From Streptomyces sp. SLBN-31 (GTDB lineage: Bacteria; Actinomycetota; Actinomycetes; Streptomycetales; Streptomycetaceae), in contig NZ_VFNC01000002.1 in NCBI RefSeq assembly GCF_006715395.1, positions 1,364,001 to 1,428,000 on the forward strand: 64,000 bases of DNA, in the 5' to 3' direction. The position numbers and the translations under genes are program-made. Below the pieces are notes generated by a model. That model was given only the letters and a program-made list of their open reading frames with translations. It ran no database searches and was not told the DNA's origin. Positions 17,069-24,848 of this stretch are shown here, piece by piece. Position 1 is the stretch's first letter. Every line of letters starts with the position of its first letter.

Positions 17069-17713
17069 ATGGACACCACACAGCGGACCGAGCAGCAGCG
17101 GTCCGCCGACCGCCGTCGGCGCGAGCTGCTGGAGGCCGCGGACAGGGTGGTGCTGCGGGATGGCCCACAGGCCTCGATGAACGCCATAGCGGCGGAGGCG
17201 GGCATCACGAAGCCGATTCTCTACCGCCACTTCGGTGACAAGGGCGGCCTGTACGCCGCGCTGGCCAAGCGGCACACCGACGCCCTGCTGGATTCCCTGC
17301 GCGCGGCGCTCGACGCGCCCGCGGAGCGCCGGGAGCGCGTCGAGGCCACGCTGGACACCTACCTCGCGGCGATCGAGGCACGGCCCCAGGTGTACCGGTT
17401 CCTGATGCACCCGGCGGAGGGCGGTACGGCGGCCGAGCAGGGCTTCGACGTCGGCAAGCACTCGGCGCCGCTGCTGCGCAGGATGGGCGAGGAACTGGCC
17501 CAGGTCATCGAGGACCGGCTGGACCTGGGCCCCGAGAGCCAGCGGCTGGCCCGGGTCTGGGGGCACGGGATAGTCGGGATGATGCACGCGGCCGGCGACT
17601 GGTGGCTGGGGGAACGACCGTGCTCGCGCGCGGAGTTGGTACGGAGCCTGGCCGACCTGCTGTGGGGGCGGCTGGCCGCGGCCGGCGACCGGATCGGCGG
17701 CCCGGGCTTCTAG
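17069..17713 (+). CDS. TetR-family transcriptional repressor
   Basis: The 214-residue protein has an N-terminal helix-turn-helix (RRELLEAADRVVLRDGPQAS, IAAEAGITKPILYRHFGDKG) and a C-terminal ligand-binding helical domain. The likely ligand is an acyl-CoA, because the divergent gene is an acyl-CoA dehydrogenase and two operators lie between them. Its stop shares a CTAG with the converging peptide deformylase stop. Confidence 0.93.
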   Translation: MDTTQRTEQQRSADRRRRELLEAADRVVLRDGPQASMNAIAAEAGITKPILYRHFGDKGGLYAALAKRHTDALLDSLRAALDAPAERRERVEATLDTYLAAIEARPQVYRFLMHPAEGGTAAEQGFDVGKHSAPLLRRMGEELAQVIEDRLDLGPESQRLARVWGHGIVGMMHAAGDWWLGERPCSRAELVRSLADLLWGRLAAAGDRIGGPGF

Positions 17714-18282
17714 AGGCCGCTCTCCCGCAAAGATCCGCCGGAAGGGCGGTGCCAGGACGCCTTCGCCACCTGGCGCAGCAGCTTCCGTCTGCGCCGTCCG
17801 GTGAGGTGATCGGCGTAGATCCGGCCCTCGAGATGGTCGCACTCGTGCTGCAGGCACCGCGCGAAGAAACCCGTTCCGTGCACGGTGACCGGCTCCCCGG
17901 TCACCGTGAACCCCTCCACCACCGCGTGGTCGTGGCGCTCGGTCCCCGCCTCCAGGCCCGGCAGCGACAGGCAGCCCTCCGGGCCGCGGACCACCACCCC
18001 GTCGGCCTCCACCAGACGCGGGTTGACCATGTGGCCGAGATGGCGGACGTCCTCGTCGTCCGGGCAGTCGTAGACGAAGACCCGCCACGGCTCCCCCACC
18101 TGGTTGGCCGCCAGGCCCACGCCTTGGGCCGCGTACATCGTGGCGAACAAGTCCTCCACGAGTGCCGCCAGTTCGGGGCCGAAGTCGGTGACTTCCGCGC
18201 AGGGAGCGTGCAGTGCCGCGTCCCCGAGCAGGGTGAGGGGTCTCACTCGCCCGTGGACGCCCGGAATGGAGCCGTTTCGCAT
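17710..18282 (-). CDS. def: peptide deformylase
   Basis: The 190-residue enzyme carries all three family motifs: GVGLAANQVG, EGCLSLPG (Cys metal ligand) and QHECDHLEG (two His ligands and the catalytic Glu). It removes the formyl group from nascent proteins. I chose the start MRNGSIPGVHGRV (18282) because upstream in-frame codons fall in a low-quality extension. Streptomycetes usually have several deformylases, so this may be a secondary copy. It is convergent with tetR and divergent from murT. Confidence 0.93.
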   Translation of the reverse strand: MRNGSIPGVHGRVRPLTLLGDAALHAPCAEVTDFGPELAALVEDLFATMYAAQGVGLAANQVGEPWRVFVYDCPDDEDVRHLGHMVNPRLVEADGVVVRGPEGCLSLPGLEAGTERHDHAVVEGFTVTGEPVTVHGTGFFARCLQHECDHLEGRIYADHLTGRRRRKLLRQVAKASWHRPSGGSLRESGL

Positions 18283-18419
18283 GGCCGCAAGCGTACGGTC
18301 GCGCGCGTCTTGGCCATGCCGTGGTTCGGGACTGCGAGTGGATCTCGATAGGCTGAGGTCCACACCACGTTGCCGTCAGGCTTGAGGCGCGGCGCGTACG
18401 CAAGGAGGATCGAGAACTG

Positions 18420-19658
18420 ATGTCAGGCAACTCGGACCCGCTCACGCCGCGGGCCAAGCTGGCCGTGACCGCGGGCAAGGCGGTCGCAGCGGCATCGCGA
18501 GCCGCGGGGCGCGGCAGCGGTTCGGTGATCGGCGGCCGGGTGGCGCTCAAACTCGACCCCGACCTTCTCGCCCGGCTCGCCCAGAACCTGGACGTGGTCC
18601 TGGTCTCCGCGACGAACGGCAAGACGACCACGACCCGGCTCATCGCCGAGGCGCTGCGGGCCGCCGGACCCGTCGTCTCCAACGCCCTCGGCGCCAACAT
18701 GCCCGCCGGTATCACCTCGGCGCTGGCCGGCAGCTCCGACGCGCGCTACGGCGTCATCGAGGTCGACGAGAAGTACCTTGCGGGCGTGGCCCGGGACACC
18801 GCCCCGAAGTGCATCGCCCTGCTCAACCTCTCCCGCGACCAGCTCGACCGCGCCGCCGAGACCCGCATGCTGGCGGAGAACTGGCGTGAGGGGCTCGCGG
18901 GTTCGAAGGCCGTCGTCGTCGCCAACTGCGACGACCCGCTGGTCGTGTGGGCGGCCTCCTCCTCCCCCAACGTCGTCTGGGTCGCCGCCGGGCAGATGTG
19001 GAAGGACGACGCCTGGTCCTGCCCGTCCTGCGGTGGCGTGATGCAGCGGCCCGGCGACGACTGGTTCTGCGGTGAGTGCGGCTTCCGGCGGCCCACGCCG
19101 AGCTGGGCGCTCTCCGGTGACCACGTGCTCGACCCGCACGGCTCGGCGTGGCCGATCCATCTGCAGCTGCCGGGCCGCGCCAACAAGGCCAACGCCGCCT
19201 CCTCGGCCGCCGTCGCCGCCGTCTTCGGGGTGCCCCCGCAGGTCGCCCTGGAGCGCATGTGGCAGGTGCAGGCCGTCGCGGGCCGTTACGACGTGGTGCA
19301 GTTCCAGGGGCGTGACCTGCGGCTGCTGCTGGCGAAGAACCCGGCGGGCTGGCTCGAAACGTTCAGCCTGATCGATCCGCCGCCGACCCCGGTGATCCTC
19401 TCGGTGAACGCGCGCGGCGCCGACGGCACCGACACCTCCTGGCTGTGGGACGTCGACTACACGCGCCTGTCCGGTCACCCGATCTGCGTGATCGGCGACC
19501 GCAAGCTGGACCTGGCGGTGCGTCTGGAGGTCGCGAACCAGAACTTCCAGGTGTGCGACAACCTCGACCAGGCGGTCCAGGCGAGCCCGCCGGGCCGGAT
19601 CGAGGTCATCGCCAACTACACCGCCTTCCAGGACCTGCGCCGCCGCGTCGGCAACTGA
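18420..19658 (+). CDS. murT: lipid II isoglutaminyl synthase subunit MurT (Mur ligase-like)
   Basis: The 412-residue Mur-ligase-like protein has the ATP loop SATNGKTTTTRLIAEALRA and the middle-domain NLSRDQLDRAAETRM. A Cys4 zinc ribbon (CPSCGGVM ... CGECGFRR, about residues 201-222) is inserted in the middle domain, which is the hallmark of MurT. It ends with the DUF1727-type C-terminal domain. With GatD it amidates the D-Glu of the lipid II stem peptide on the cytoplasmic membrane, using ATP and glutamine. AAGGAGGA precedes the ATG, and gatD follows after 17 bp. Confidence 0.93.
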   Translation: MSGNSDPLTPRAKLAVTAGKAVAAASRAAGRGSGSVIGGRVALKLDPDLLARLAQNLDVVLVSATNGKTTTTRLIAEALRAAGPVVSNALGANMPAGITSALAGSSDARYGVIEVDEKYLAGVARDTAPKCIALLNLSRDQLDRAAETRMLAENWREGLAGSKAVVVANCDDPLVVWAASSSPNVVWVAAGQMWKDDAWSCPSCGGVMQRPGDDWFCGECGFRRPTPSWALSGDHVLDPHGSAWPIHLQLPGRANKANAASSAAVAAVFGVPPQVALERMWQVQAVAGRYDVVQFQGRDLRLLLAKNPAGWLETFSLIDPPPTPVILSVNARGADGTDTSWLWDVDYTRLSGHPICVIGDRKLDLAVRLEVANQNFQVCDNLDQAVQASPPGRIEVIANYTAFQDLRRRVGN

Positions 19659-19675
19659 GACATCAGGGGACTTTT

Positions 19676-20404
19676 GTGAGCGACAACCAACTGCGGATCG
19701 TCTGGATCTACCCCGACCTGCTCAGCACCTACGGCGACCAGGGCAACGCCCTCGTCGTGGAGCGCCGGGCCCGGCAGCGCGGCCTGGACGTGGCCCGGCT
19801 CGACGTGCGCAGCGACCAGCCGATCCCGACGTCGGGTGACATCTACCTCATCGGCGGCGGCGAGGACCGGCCCCAGCGGCTGGCGGCCGAGCGGCTGCGC
19901 CGCGACGGTGGCCTGCACCGGGCCGTCGGGAACGGCGCGATCGTCTTCTCCGTCTGCGCCGGCTACCAGATCCTGGGCCACGAGTTCATCAACGACCTCG
20001 GCCAGCGCGAGCCGGGCCTCGGCCTGCTCGACGTGGTCTCGGTCCGCGGAGAGGGCCAGCGGTGCGTCGGCGACGTGCTCGCCGACATCGACCCGCGCCT
20101 CGGCCTGCCCCCGCTGACCGGCTTCGAGAACCACCAGGGCGTCACCCACCTCGGCCCGTCGGCCCGCCCCCTCGCCCAGGTCAAACTCGGCAACGGCAAC
20201 GGCACGGGAGACGGCACGGAGGGCGCGTACAACGACACGGTCTTCGGTACGTACATGCACGGGCCGGTGCTGGCCCGCAACCCGCTGATCGCCGACCTGC
20301 TGCTGAAGCTGGCGCTCGACGTGAACGCGCTCCCCCCGACCGACGACCGGTGGTACGAGGCGCTGCGCAACGAGCGCATCGCGTCGGCTCAGCAGCCCGC
20401 CTGA
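19676..20404 (+). CDS. gatD: glutamine amidotransferase subunit GatD of the MurT/GatD complex
   Basis: The 242-residue class I glutamine amidotransferase of the CobB/CobQ type has nucleophile Cys94 in VFSVCAGYQILGH and catalytic His195 in GTYMHGPVLARNP. It supplies ammonia from glutamine to MurT for lipid II amidation. The GTG start has AGGGGA upstream and follows murT directly. The loop NGNGTGDGTEG (about residues 180-190) is a small glycine-rich insertion. Confidence 0.92.
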   Translation: MSDNQLRIVWIYPDLLSTYGDQGNALVVERRARQRGLDVARLDVRSDQPIPTSGDIYLIGGGEDRPQRLAAERLRRDGGLHRAVGNGAIVFSVCAGYQILGHEFINDLGQREPGLGLLDVVSVRGEGQRCVGDVLADIDPRLGLPPLTGFENHQGVTHLGPSARPLAQVKLGNGNGTGDGTEGAYNDTVFGTYMHGPVLARNPLIADLLLKLALDVNALPPTDDRWYEALRNERIASAQQPA

Positions 20405-20583
20405 CACCTCCAGTCCCACCCCTCGTAACCAGCCCGTCTGACGCGAAGTACGCACAGGTGAGCGGGGTCGTCCAGCAGTCGGACGCACGGTGCGGCCCCG
20501 CCCCCTCCTGGCGCTAGGGTGGCGGGGTTCGAGCCGGACAGCGCGGTCCGGTGCCGACCACGTTGAGAAGGTTCTCTCGGGCT

Positions 20584-21609
20584 ATGCGCATTGGTGTCCT
20601 CACGTCCGGCGGCGACTGCCCCGGCCTGAACGCCGTCATCCGGTCCGTCGTCCACCGTGCCGTCGTCGACCACGGTGACGAGGTCATCGGCTTCCGGGAC
20701 GGCTGGAAGGGCCTCCTCGAGTGCGACTACCTCAAGCTCGACCTCGACGCGGTGGGCGGCATCCTGGCCCGCGGCGGCACCATCCTCGGCTCCTCCCGGG
20801 TCCAGCCCTCGCACCTGCGCGACGGCGTGGCACGGGCCAGGGAGCACGTCCAGGAACTCGGTCTGGACGCGATCATCCCGATCGGCGGCGAGGGCACGCT
20901 GAAGGCGGCCCGGCTGATGTCCGACAACGGTCTGCCGATCGTCGGGGTCCCCAAGACGATCGACAACGACATCGCCGTCACGGACGTCACCTTCGGCTTC
21001 GACACGGCCGTGGGCGTGGCGACCGAGGCACTGGACCGGCTGAAGACCACCGCCGAGTCCCACCAGCGGGTGCTGGTCGTGGAGGTCATGGGCCGGCACA
21101 CCGGCTGGATCGCCCTGCACTCCGGCATGGCGGCCGGCGCGCACGCCATCGTCGTCCCCGAGCGGCCCTTCGACATCGAGGAGCTGGCCGCCCGCGTGGG
21201 CGCCCGCTTCGACCAGGGCAAGCGGTTCGCCATCGTGGTCGCCGCGGAGGGCGCCAAGCCGAGGGCCGGGACCATGGACTTCGACGAGGGCGGCAAGGAC
21301 ATCTACGGGCACGAACGGTTCGCCGGCATCGCCCGTCAGCTGTCGATCGAGCTGGAGGAGCGCCTCGGCAAGGAGGCCCGGCCCGTGATCCTCGGTCACG
21401 TCCAGCGCGGCGGCACACCGACGGCGTACGACCGGGTGCTGGCCACGCGGTTCGGCTGGCACGCGGTGGAGGCCGTGCACCGCGGCGAGTTCGGCCACAT
21501 GACGGCGCTGCGCGGCACCGACATCGTGATGGTGTCGCTGGCGGAGGCCGTCGAGACCCTGAAGACGGTGCCGGCCCAGCGCTACGACGAAGCGGAGTGC
21601 GTCCTCTAG
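20584..21609 (+). CDS. pfkA: 6-phosphofructokinase
   Basis: The 341-residue PfkA has the N-terminal loop TSGGDCPGLNAVIR, the nucleotide loop GGEGTLKAARL and the catalytic PKTIDNDI with the general-base Asp, then MGRHTGWIAL and GHVQRGGTPTAYDR. The Gly in GGEGT at the position that is Asp in pyrophosphate-dependent enzymes points to ATP use. The Lys in PKTIDND is normal for actinobacterial ATP enzymes. It phosphorylates fructose-6-phosphate in glycolysis. Streptomycetes carry several paralogues, and this is probably the one called pfkA3 in S. coelicolor (from memory). The phosphatase gene starts 2 bp after the stop. Confidence 0.94.
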   Translation: MRIGVLTSGGDCPGLNAVIRSVVHRAVVDHGDEVIGFRDGWKGLLECDYLKLDLDAVGGILARGGTILGSSRVQPSHLRDGVARAREHVQELGLDAIIPIGGEGTLKAARLMSDNGLPIVGVPKTIDNDIAVTDVTFGFDTAVGVATEALDRLKTTAESHQRVLVVEVMGRHTGWIALHSGMAAGAHAIVVPERPFDIEELAARVGARFDQGKRFAIVVAAEGAKPRAGTMDFDEGGKDIYGHERFAGIARQLSIELEERLGKEARPVILGHVQRGGTPTAYDRVLATRFGWHAVEAVHRGEFGHMTALRGTDIVMVSLAEAVETLKTVPAQRYDEAECVL

Positions 21610-21611
21610 GC

Positions 21612-22391
21612 ATGGAGCGGGAACTCGCGATCGCCACGGAACTCGCGCAGTGGGCCGCGGACCGCATCCGCCGGCCCCGCGCCACGGACGAGGTGCGAGA
21701 GAAGGCCTCCCCGGCCGACATCGTGACGGACACGGACGAGGCGGTGGAGACCCACGTCCGTGCCGTGCTGCGCCGGGAGTTCCCGCAGTACGGCATCGAG
21801 GGCGAGGAGTACGGCGTCCACGAGGGCGCGCCCGGCGCCCCGCACTGGGTGATCGACCCCGTGGACGGTACGACGAACTACGCGCACGGCATCGGCTGGT
21901 GCTCGTTCTCCCTCGGCCTGGCCACGGCACAGGGCGAGCCGCTGCTGGGCGTGGTGGCCGACCCGTGGCGCGGTGAGATCTTCTCGGCGGTCAAGGGTGG
22001 CGGCGCCCGCCTCAACGGCCGGCCGGTGCACGCGGCCGCCCACGACACCCTGACCGGCCACGCGTTCCTGACGGAATGGGCCGCCCACGCCCACTGGCCC
22101 GGCATGGACGACCTGCTGCGGGAGCTCGCGGCCCGCCACTGCACGGTGCGGATCATGGGGTCGACGGCCCTGTCGCTGGTACAGGTCGCGGCCGGCCGGG
22201 CCGTCGCGGCGGCCATCGGCGAGTTCCATCCCGTGGACGCCCTGCCACCGCTGCTGATCGCGACGGAGGCGGGCGCAGTGGCGGTGCCGGAGCTTCCGGC
22301 GTACGGCACCCCGTTGCTGCTCGTCGCCCCGCGGGCGGCGGCCGAGGCCACGGCCCTGTGGGAGAAGTCGGTGCCGCGCCGGGGCGAGTGA
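21612..22391 (+). CDS. inositol-monophosphatase-family phosphatase
   Basis: The 259 residues include the metal-binding Glu of GEEYG and the family motif DPVDGTTNYAHG. The second signature, usually WDxAAG, is replaced by HPVDALPPLLIATEAGA, where the Asp is kept but the Trp is not. It should hydrolyse a phosphate monoester such as inositol-1-phosphate, histidinol phosphate or fructose-1,6-bisphosphate. Placement directly after pfkA makes a sugar-phosphate substrate possible, but this is inference. Confidence 0.85.
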   Translation: MERELAIATELAQWAADRIRRPRATDEVREKASPADIVTDTDEAVETHVRAVLRREFPQYGIEGEEYGVHEGAPGAPHWVIDPVDGTTNYAHGIGWCSFSLGLATAQGEPLLGVVADPWRGEIFSAVKGGGARLNGRPVHAAAHDTLTGHAFLTEWAAHAHWPGMDDLLRELAARHCTVRIMGSTALSLVQVAAGRAVAAAIGEFHPVDALPPLLIATEAGAVAVPELPAYGTPLLLVAPRAAAEATALWEKSVPRRGE

Positions 22392-22481
22392 GGGGCGGCC
22401 CCGGTCGCGGGGGCGTGCGCGGACAGTTCTAGTCTGTGTGCGGACACACTTGCACAACCCCCACGAATCAGGAGCCGGCCG

Positions 22482-23432
22482 ATGGATCACAGCGGGCACG
22501 GCATGACCATGGACCTGCCGCCGTTCACGCTGGGACGGGGTCTGGAATGGTCCGCGGACCCGTTCTTCCTCGTCGCCTGCCTGCTGGGGCTGGCGCTGTA
22601 CGGCTGGGGTGTCGTGCGGCTGCGGCGGCGCGGGGACACATGGCCGGTGGGCCGGACCATCTCCTTCGTCACCGGCGTGCTGACCATCGGGCTGGTGATG
22701 TGCACCGCCCTCAACGACTACGGCATGGTCATGTTCAGCGTGCACATGGTGCAGCACATGATCATCAGCATGCTGTCGCCGATCCTGATCCTGCTCGGCG
22801 CCCCCGTGACCCTCGCCCTGCGCGCGCTGCCGACCGCGGGCAAGGGCCGCAAGGGGCCGCGCGAGCTGCTGCTGATGCTGCTGCACAGCCGCTACATGCG
22901 GATCATCACGCACCCGGCGTTCACCATTCCGATGTTCATCGCGAGCCTGTACGCGCTGTACTTCACCCCGCTGTTCGACTTCCTGATGGGGTCGAAGACG
23001 GGACACGTCGCGATGATGGTGCACTTCCTCGCCGTCGGTGTCGTGTTCTTCTGGCCGATCATCGGCGTGGACCCGGGCCCGCAGCGGCCGGGCCACCTGA
23101 TGCGGATGCTGGAGCTGTTCGCGGGCATGCCGTTCCATGCGTTCTTCGGCATCGCGCTGATGATGGCGTCGACGCCGATGGTCGAGACGTTCAAGAACCC
23201 CCCGGCCTCCCTGGGCATCGACGCCCTGTCCGACCAGACCGCGGCCGGCGGCATCGCCTGGGCGTTCAGCGAGGTCCCGTCCGTACTGGTGCTCCTCGCC
23301 CTGCTGTTCCAGTGGTACAGCTCCGAACAGCGCCAGGCCAAACGCAAGGACCGGGCCGCCGACCGGGACGGCGACAAGGAACTCGAGGCCTACAACGCCT
23401 ATTTGGCCTCATTGAACGCGCGCGGACACTGA
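22482..23432 (+). CDS. CtaG-like (caa3-type) cytochrome oxidase assembly membrane protein
   Basis: The 316-residue membrane protein has about eight helices and the caa3_CtaG-family pattern: HMVQHMIISMLSPILILLGA, HPAFTIPMFIASLYALYFTP and GMPFHAFFGIALMMASTPMV. The His-Met rich start (MDHSGHGMTM) and conserved membrane His residues suggest copper handling. It likely helps deliver copper to cytochrome c oxidase. AGGAG precedes the ATG. A charged C-terminal tail (RQAKRKDRAADRDGDKELEA) is cytoplasmic. Confidence 0.88.
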   Translation: MDHSGHGMTMDLPPFTLGRGLEWSADPFFLVACLLGLALYGWGVVRLRRRGDTWPVGRTISFVTGVLTIGLVMCTALNDYGMVMFSVHMVQHMIISMLSPILILLGAPVTLALRALPTAGKGRKGPRELLLMLLHSRYMRIITHPAFTIPMFIASLYALYFTPLFDFLMGSKTGHVAMMVHFLAVGVVFFWPIIGVDPGPQRPGHLMRMLELFAGMPFHAFFGIALMMASTPMVETFKNPPASLGIDALSDQTAAGGIAWAFSEVPSVLVLLALLFQWYSSEQRQAKRKDRAADRDGDKELEAYNAYLASLNARGH

Positions 23433-23459
23433 AAGGCTTCGCCATTCGGCCGCTTTCAG
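23429..23459 (+). terminator. small hairpin at the end of the CtaG-like gene
   Basis: CTGAAAG (23429-23435) pairs with CTTTCAG (23453-23459), with a possible GGC/GCC inner stem. It includes the stop codon, and no T-run follows. It could be a weak terminator or an mRNA 3'-end structure. Confidence 0.35.
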
Positions 23460-23500
23460 TAGCATGAGGCGTCAGGGGGAAACCGCCGGGGGGAGCGGTG

Positions 23501-24820
23501 ATGACGTTTCGCGCATTTATGCAAAGGACCGGGAAATCGGCGATTCGCAGGATCGCCGTGCTGCTCGTCCTCGTACTGGCGGTCGGCGGATGTGATCGCA
23601 GCCCGCCACTGACCCTGGTACGGGCGGTCGCCGCGGGCGTTCCCGCCCTCTCGCCGTTCTTCGACGAACACCGCGGCCTGGGCCACGACCAGGCATTACG
23701 CCCGTCGATCGGGCGCGGCAGCCTGCAACAGGGGGACACTCCCGGCCTGTACGGGGGCACGCGTGAGACGAGTGTCTGTGACGTCCGAGAACTCAAGGCT
23801 TTTCTCACGGACCCCGCCCATCACCAAAAGGCACAGGCGTGGGCGGCGGCACTCGACATCACCACCGACCGCATTCCGGGATATCTGGACCGGCTCACTC
23901 CCGTTCTCCTGCGTCACGACACTCTCGTTCGGAATCACGACTACAAAAAGGGAAGGGCGACTCCGTTCGACTCCCTGCTGCAGGCCGGAATCGCCGTTCT
24001 CGTCGACGAACAGGGACTTCCGGCCGTGAAGTGTTCGTGCGGAAATCCCCTGCGGCCTTTCGCGGGTGACACGAAGCGCGTTTCGGTCACGTTCGGAAAC
24101 GGCAACCGGAAGTGGCGGGGATATGAGCGATCCTCCGTGGTGGCGGTGCGTCCGGCGCCCCGGCGGCTGGACCGGCTCGCTCTGGTCGACGTCACCGACC
24201 CCGCCCGCGGCATCGCCCGGCCGGTGGGCACGACAGGCGGCCACGACACGTCCTTCGACGCGGGCAGGCCTCGCACGGTGCCCGATCTGATCGGGACGAC
24301 GTTCGCCGAGGCGAGCCGGCTGCTGACCGGGCAGGGGCTGGCCGTCGGCTATGCCGGAAAGACGCGGCCCGCCGACGATGCGCAGGTCACGGTCGCTGAT
24401 CCGCCGGCGGGTACGCGACTGCGATTCGGGCAGTACGTGACCTTGAGCACGACCGAGGGGACCTCGTCGGGCCCGGGCACGTCCGGGACGCCGACCGCTC
24501 CCCCGGCCGCCTCGCCGTCCCCGCAGCCTTCGTCGCCGTCCAGGACGTCCAAGGCCCCGCCTTCGTCGCCCTCGTCCCCTTCACCCCCTTCATCCTCGTC
24601 GTCCTCGTCGTCCTCGTCGTCCTCGTCGTCGTCCGCGCCGAAGACCGGCTCGCCCGGGACCGGCGCTCCGGCGACGAGCAGCGCACCACCGCCGCCGCCC
24701 AGCAGCGCCCCGGTGGTCACCACCAGCGCGCCGCCCCCGTCGAGCGCGCCCGTCACCACCAGTGCCCCCGCCGAGAGCGAGCCCGTTTCCTCCGGGCCCG
24801 CGTCGAGCGCGATCACTTAG
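23501..24820 (+). CDS. lipoprotein with DUF6777-like domain and PASTA domain
   Basis: The protein (439 residues) begins with a lipoprotein signal whose lipobox is LAVGGC. A DUF6777-like domain follows (CDVRELKAFLTDPAHHQKAQ, LTPVLLRHDTLVRNHDYKKG, LPAVKCSCGNPLRPFAGDTK; three Cys after the lipid Cys). Next comes one PASTA domain at about residues 260-320 (RTVPDLIGTTFAEASRLLTG ... DPPAGTRLRFGQYVTLST) and a long Ser/Pro/Thr tail. PASTA domains bind peptidoglycan fragments and normally sit on Ser/Thr kinases. Here the PASTA is on a separate surface protein directly before a PASTA-less kinase. ATG 23501 fits GGGGGGAG better than the GTG at 23498. Confidence 0.82.
   Translation: MTFRAFMQRTGKSAIRRIAVLLVLVLAVGGCDRSPPLTLVRAVAAGVPALSPFFDEHRGLGHDQALRPSIGRGSLQQGDTPGLYGGTRETSVCDVRELKAFLTDPAHHQKAQAWAAALDITTDRIPGYLDRLTPVLLRHDTLVRNHDYKKGRATPFDSLLQAGIAVLVDEQGLPAVKCSCGNPLRPFAGDTKRVSVTFGNGNRKWRGYERSSVVAVRPAPRRLDRLALVDVTDPARGIARPVGTTGGHDTSFDAGRPRTVPDLIGTTFAEASRLLTGQGLAVGYAGKTRPADDAQVTVADPPAGTRLRFGQYVTLSTTEGTSSGPGTSGTPTAPPAASPSPQPSSPSRTSKAPPSSPSSPSPPSSSSSSSSSSSSSSSAPKTGSPGTGAPATSSAPPPPPSSAPVVTTSAPPPSSAPVTTSAPAESEPVSSGPASSAIT
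24593..24628 (+). repeat. 9-bp tandem repeat coding poly-Ser
   Basis: TCCTCGTCG is repeated four times without error and encodes part of a run of about 15 Ser in the lipoprotein's tail. The period is a multiple of three, so slippage would change tail length without a frameshift. Confidence 0.85.
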
Positions 24821-24848
24821 TGCCCCAGCACAACCCGGGAGTCACCGG

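Noticed and set aside
17039..18715. 558-codon minus-strand frame covering tetR, def and murT start
   Set aside because: It runs antisense or out of frame through recognised genes and has low-complexity Arg/Pro/Ala composition.
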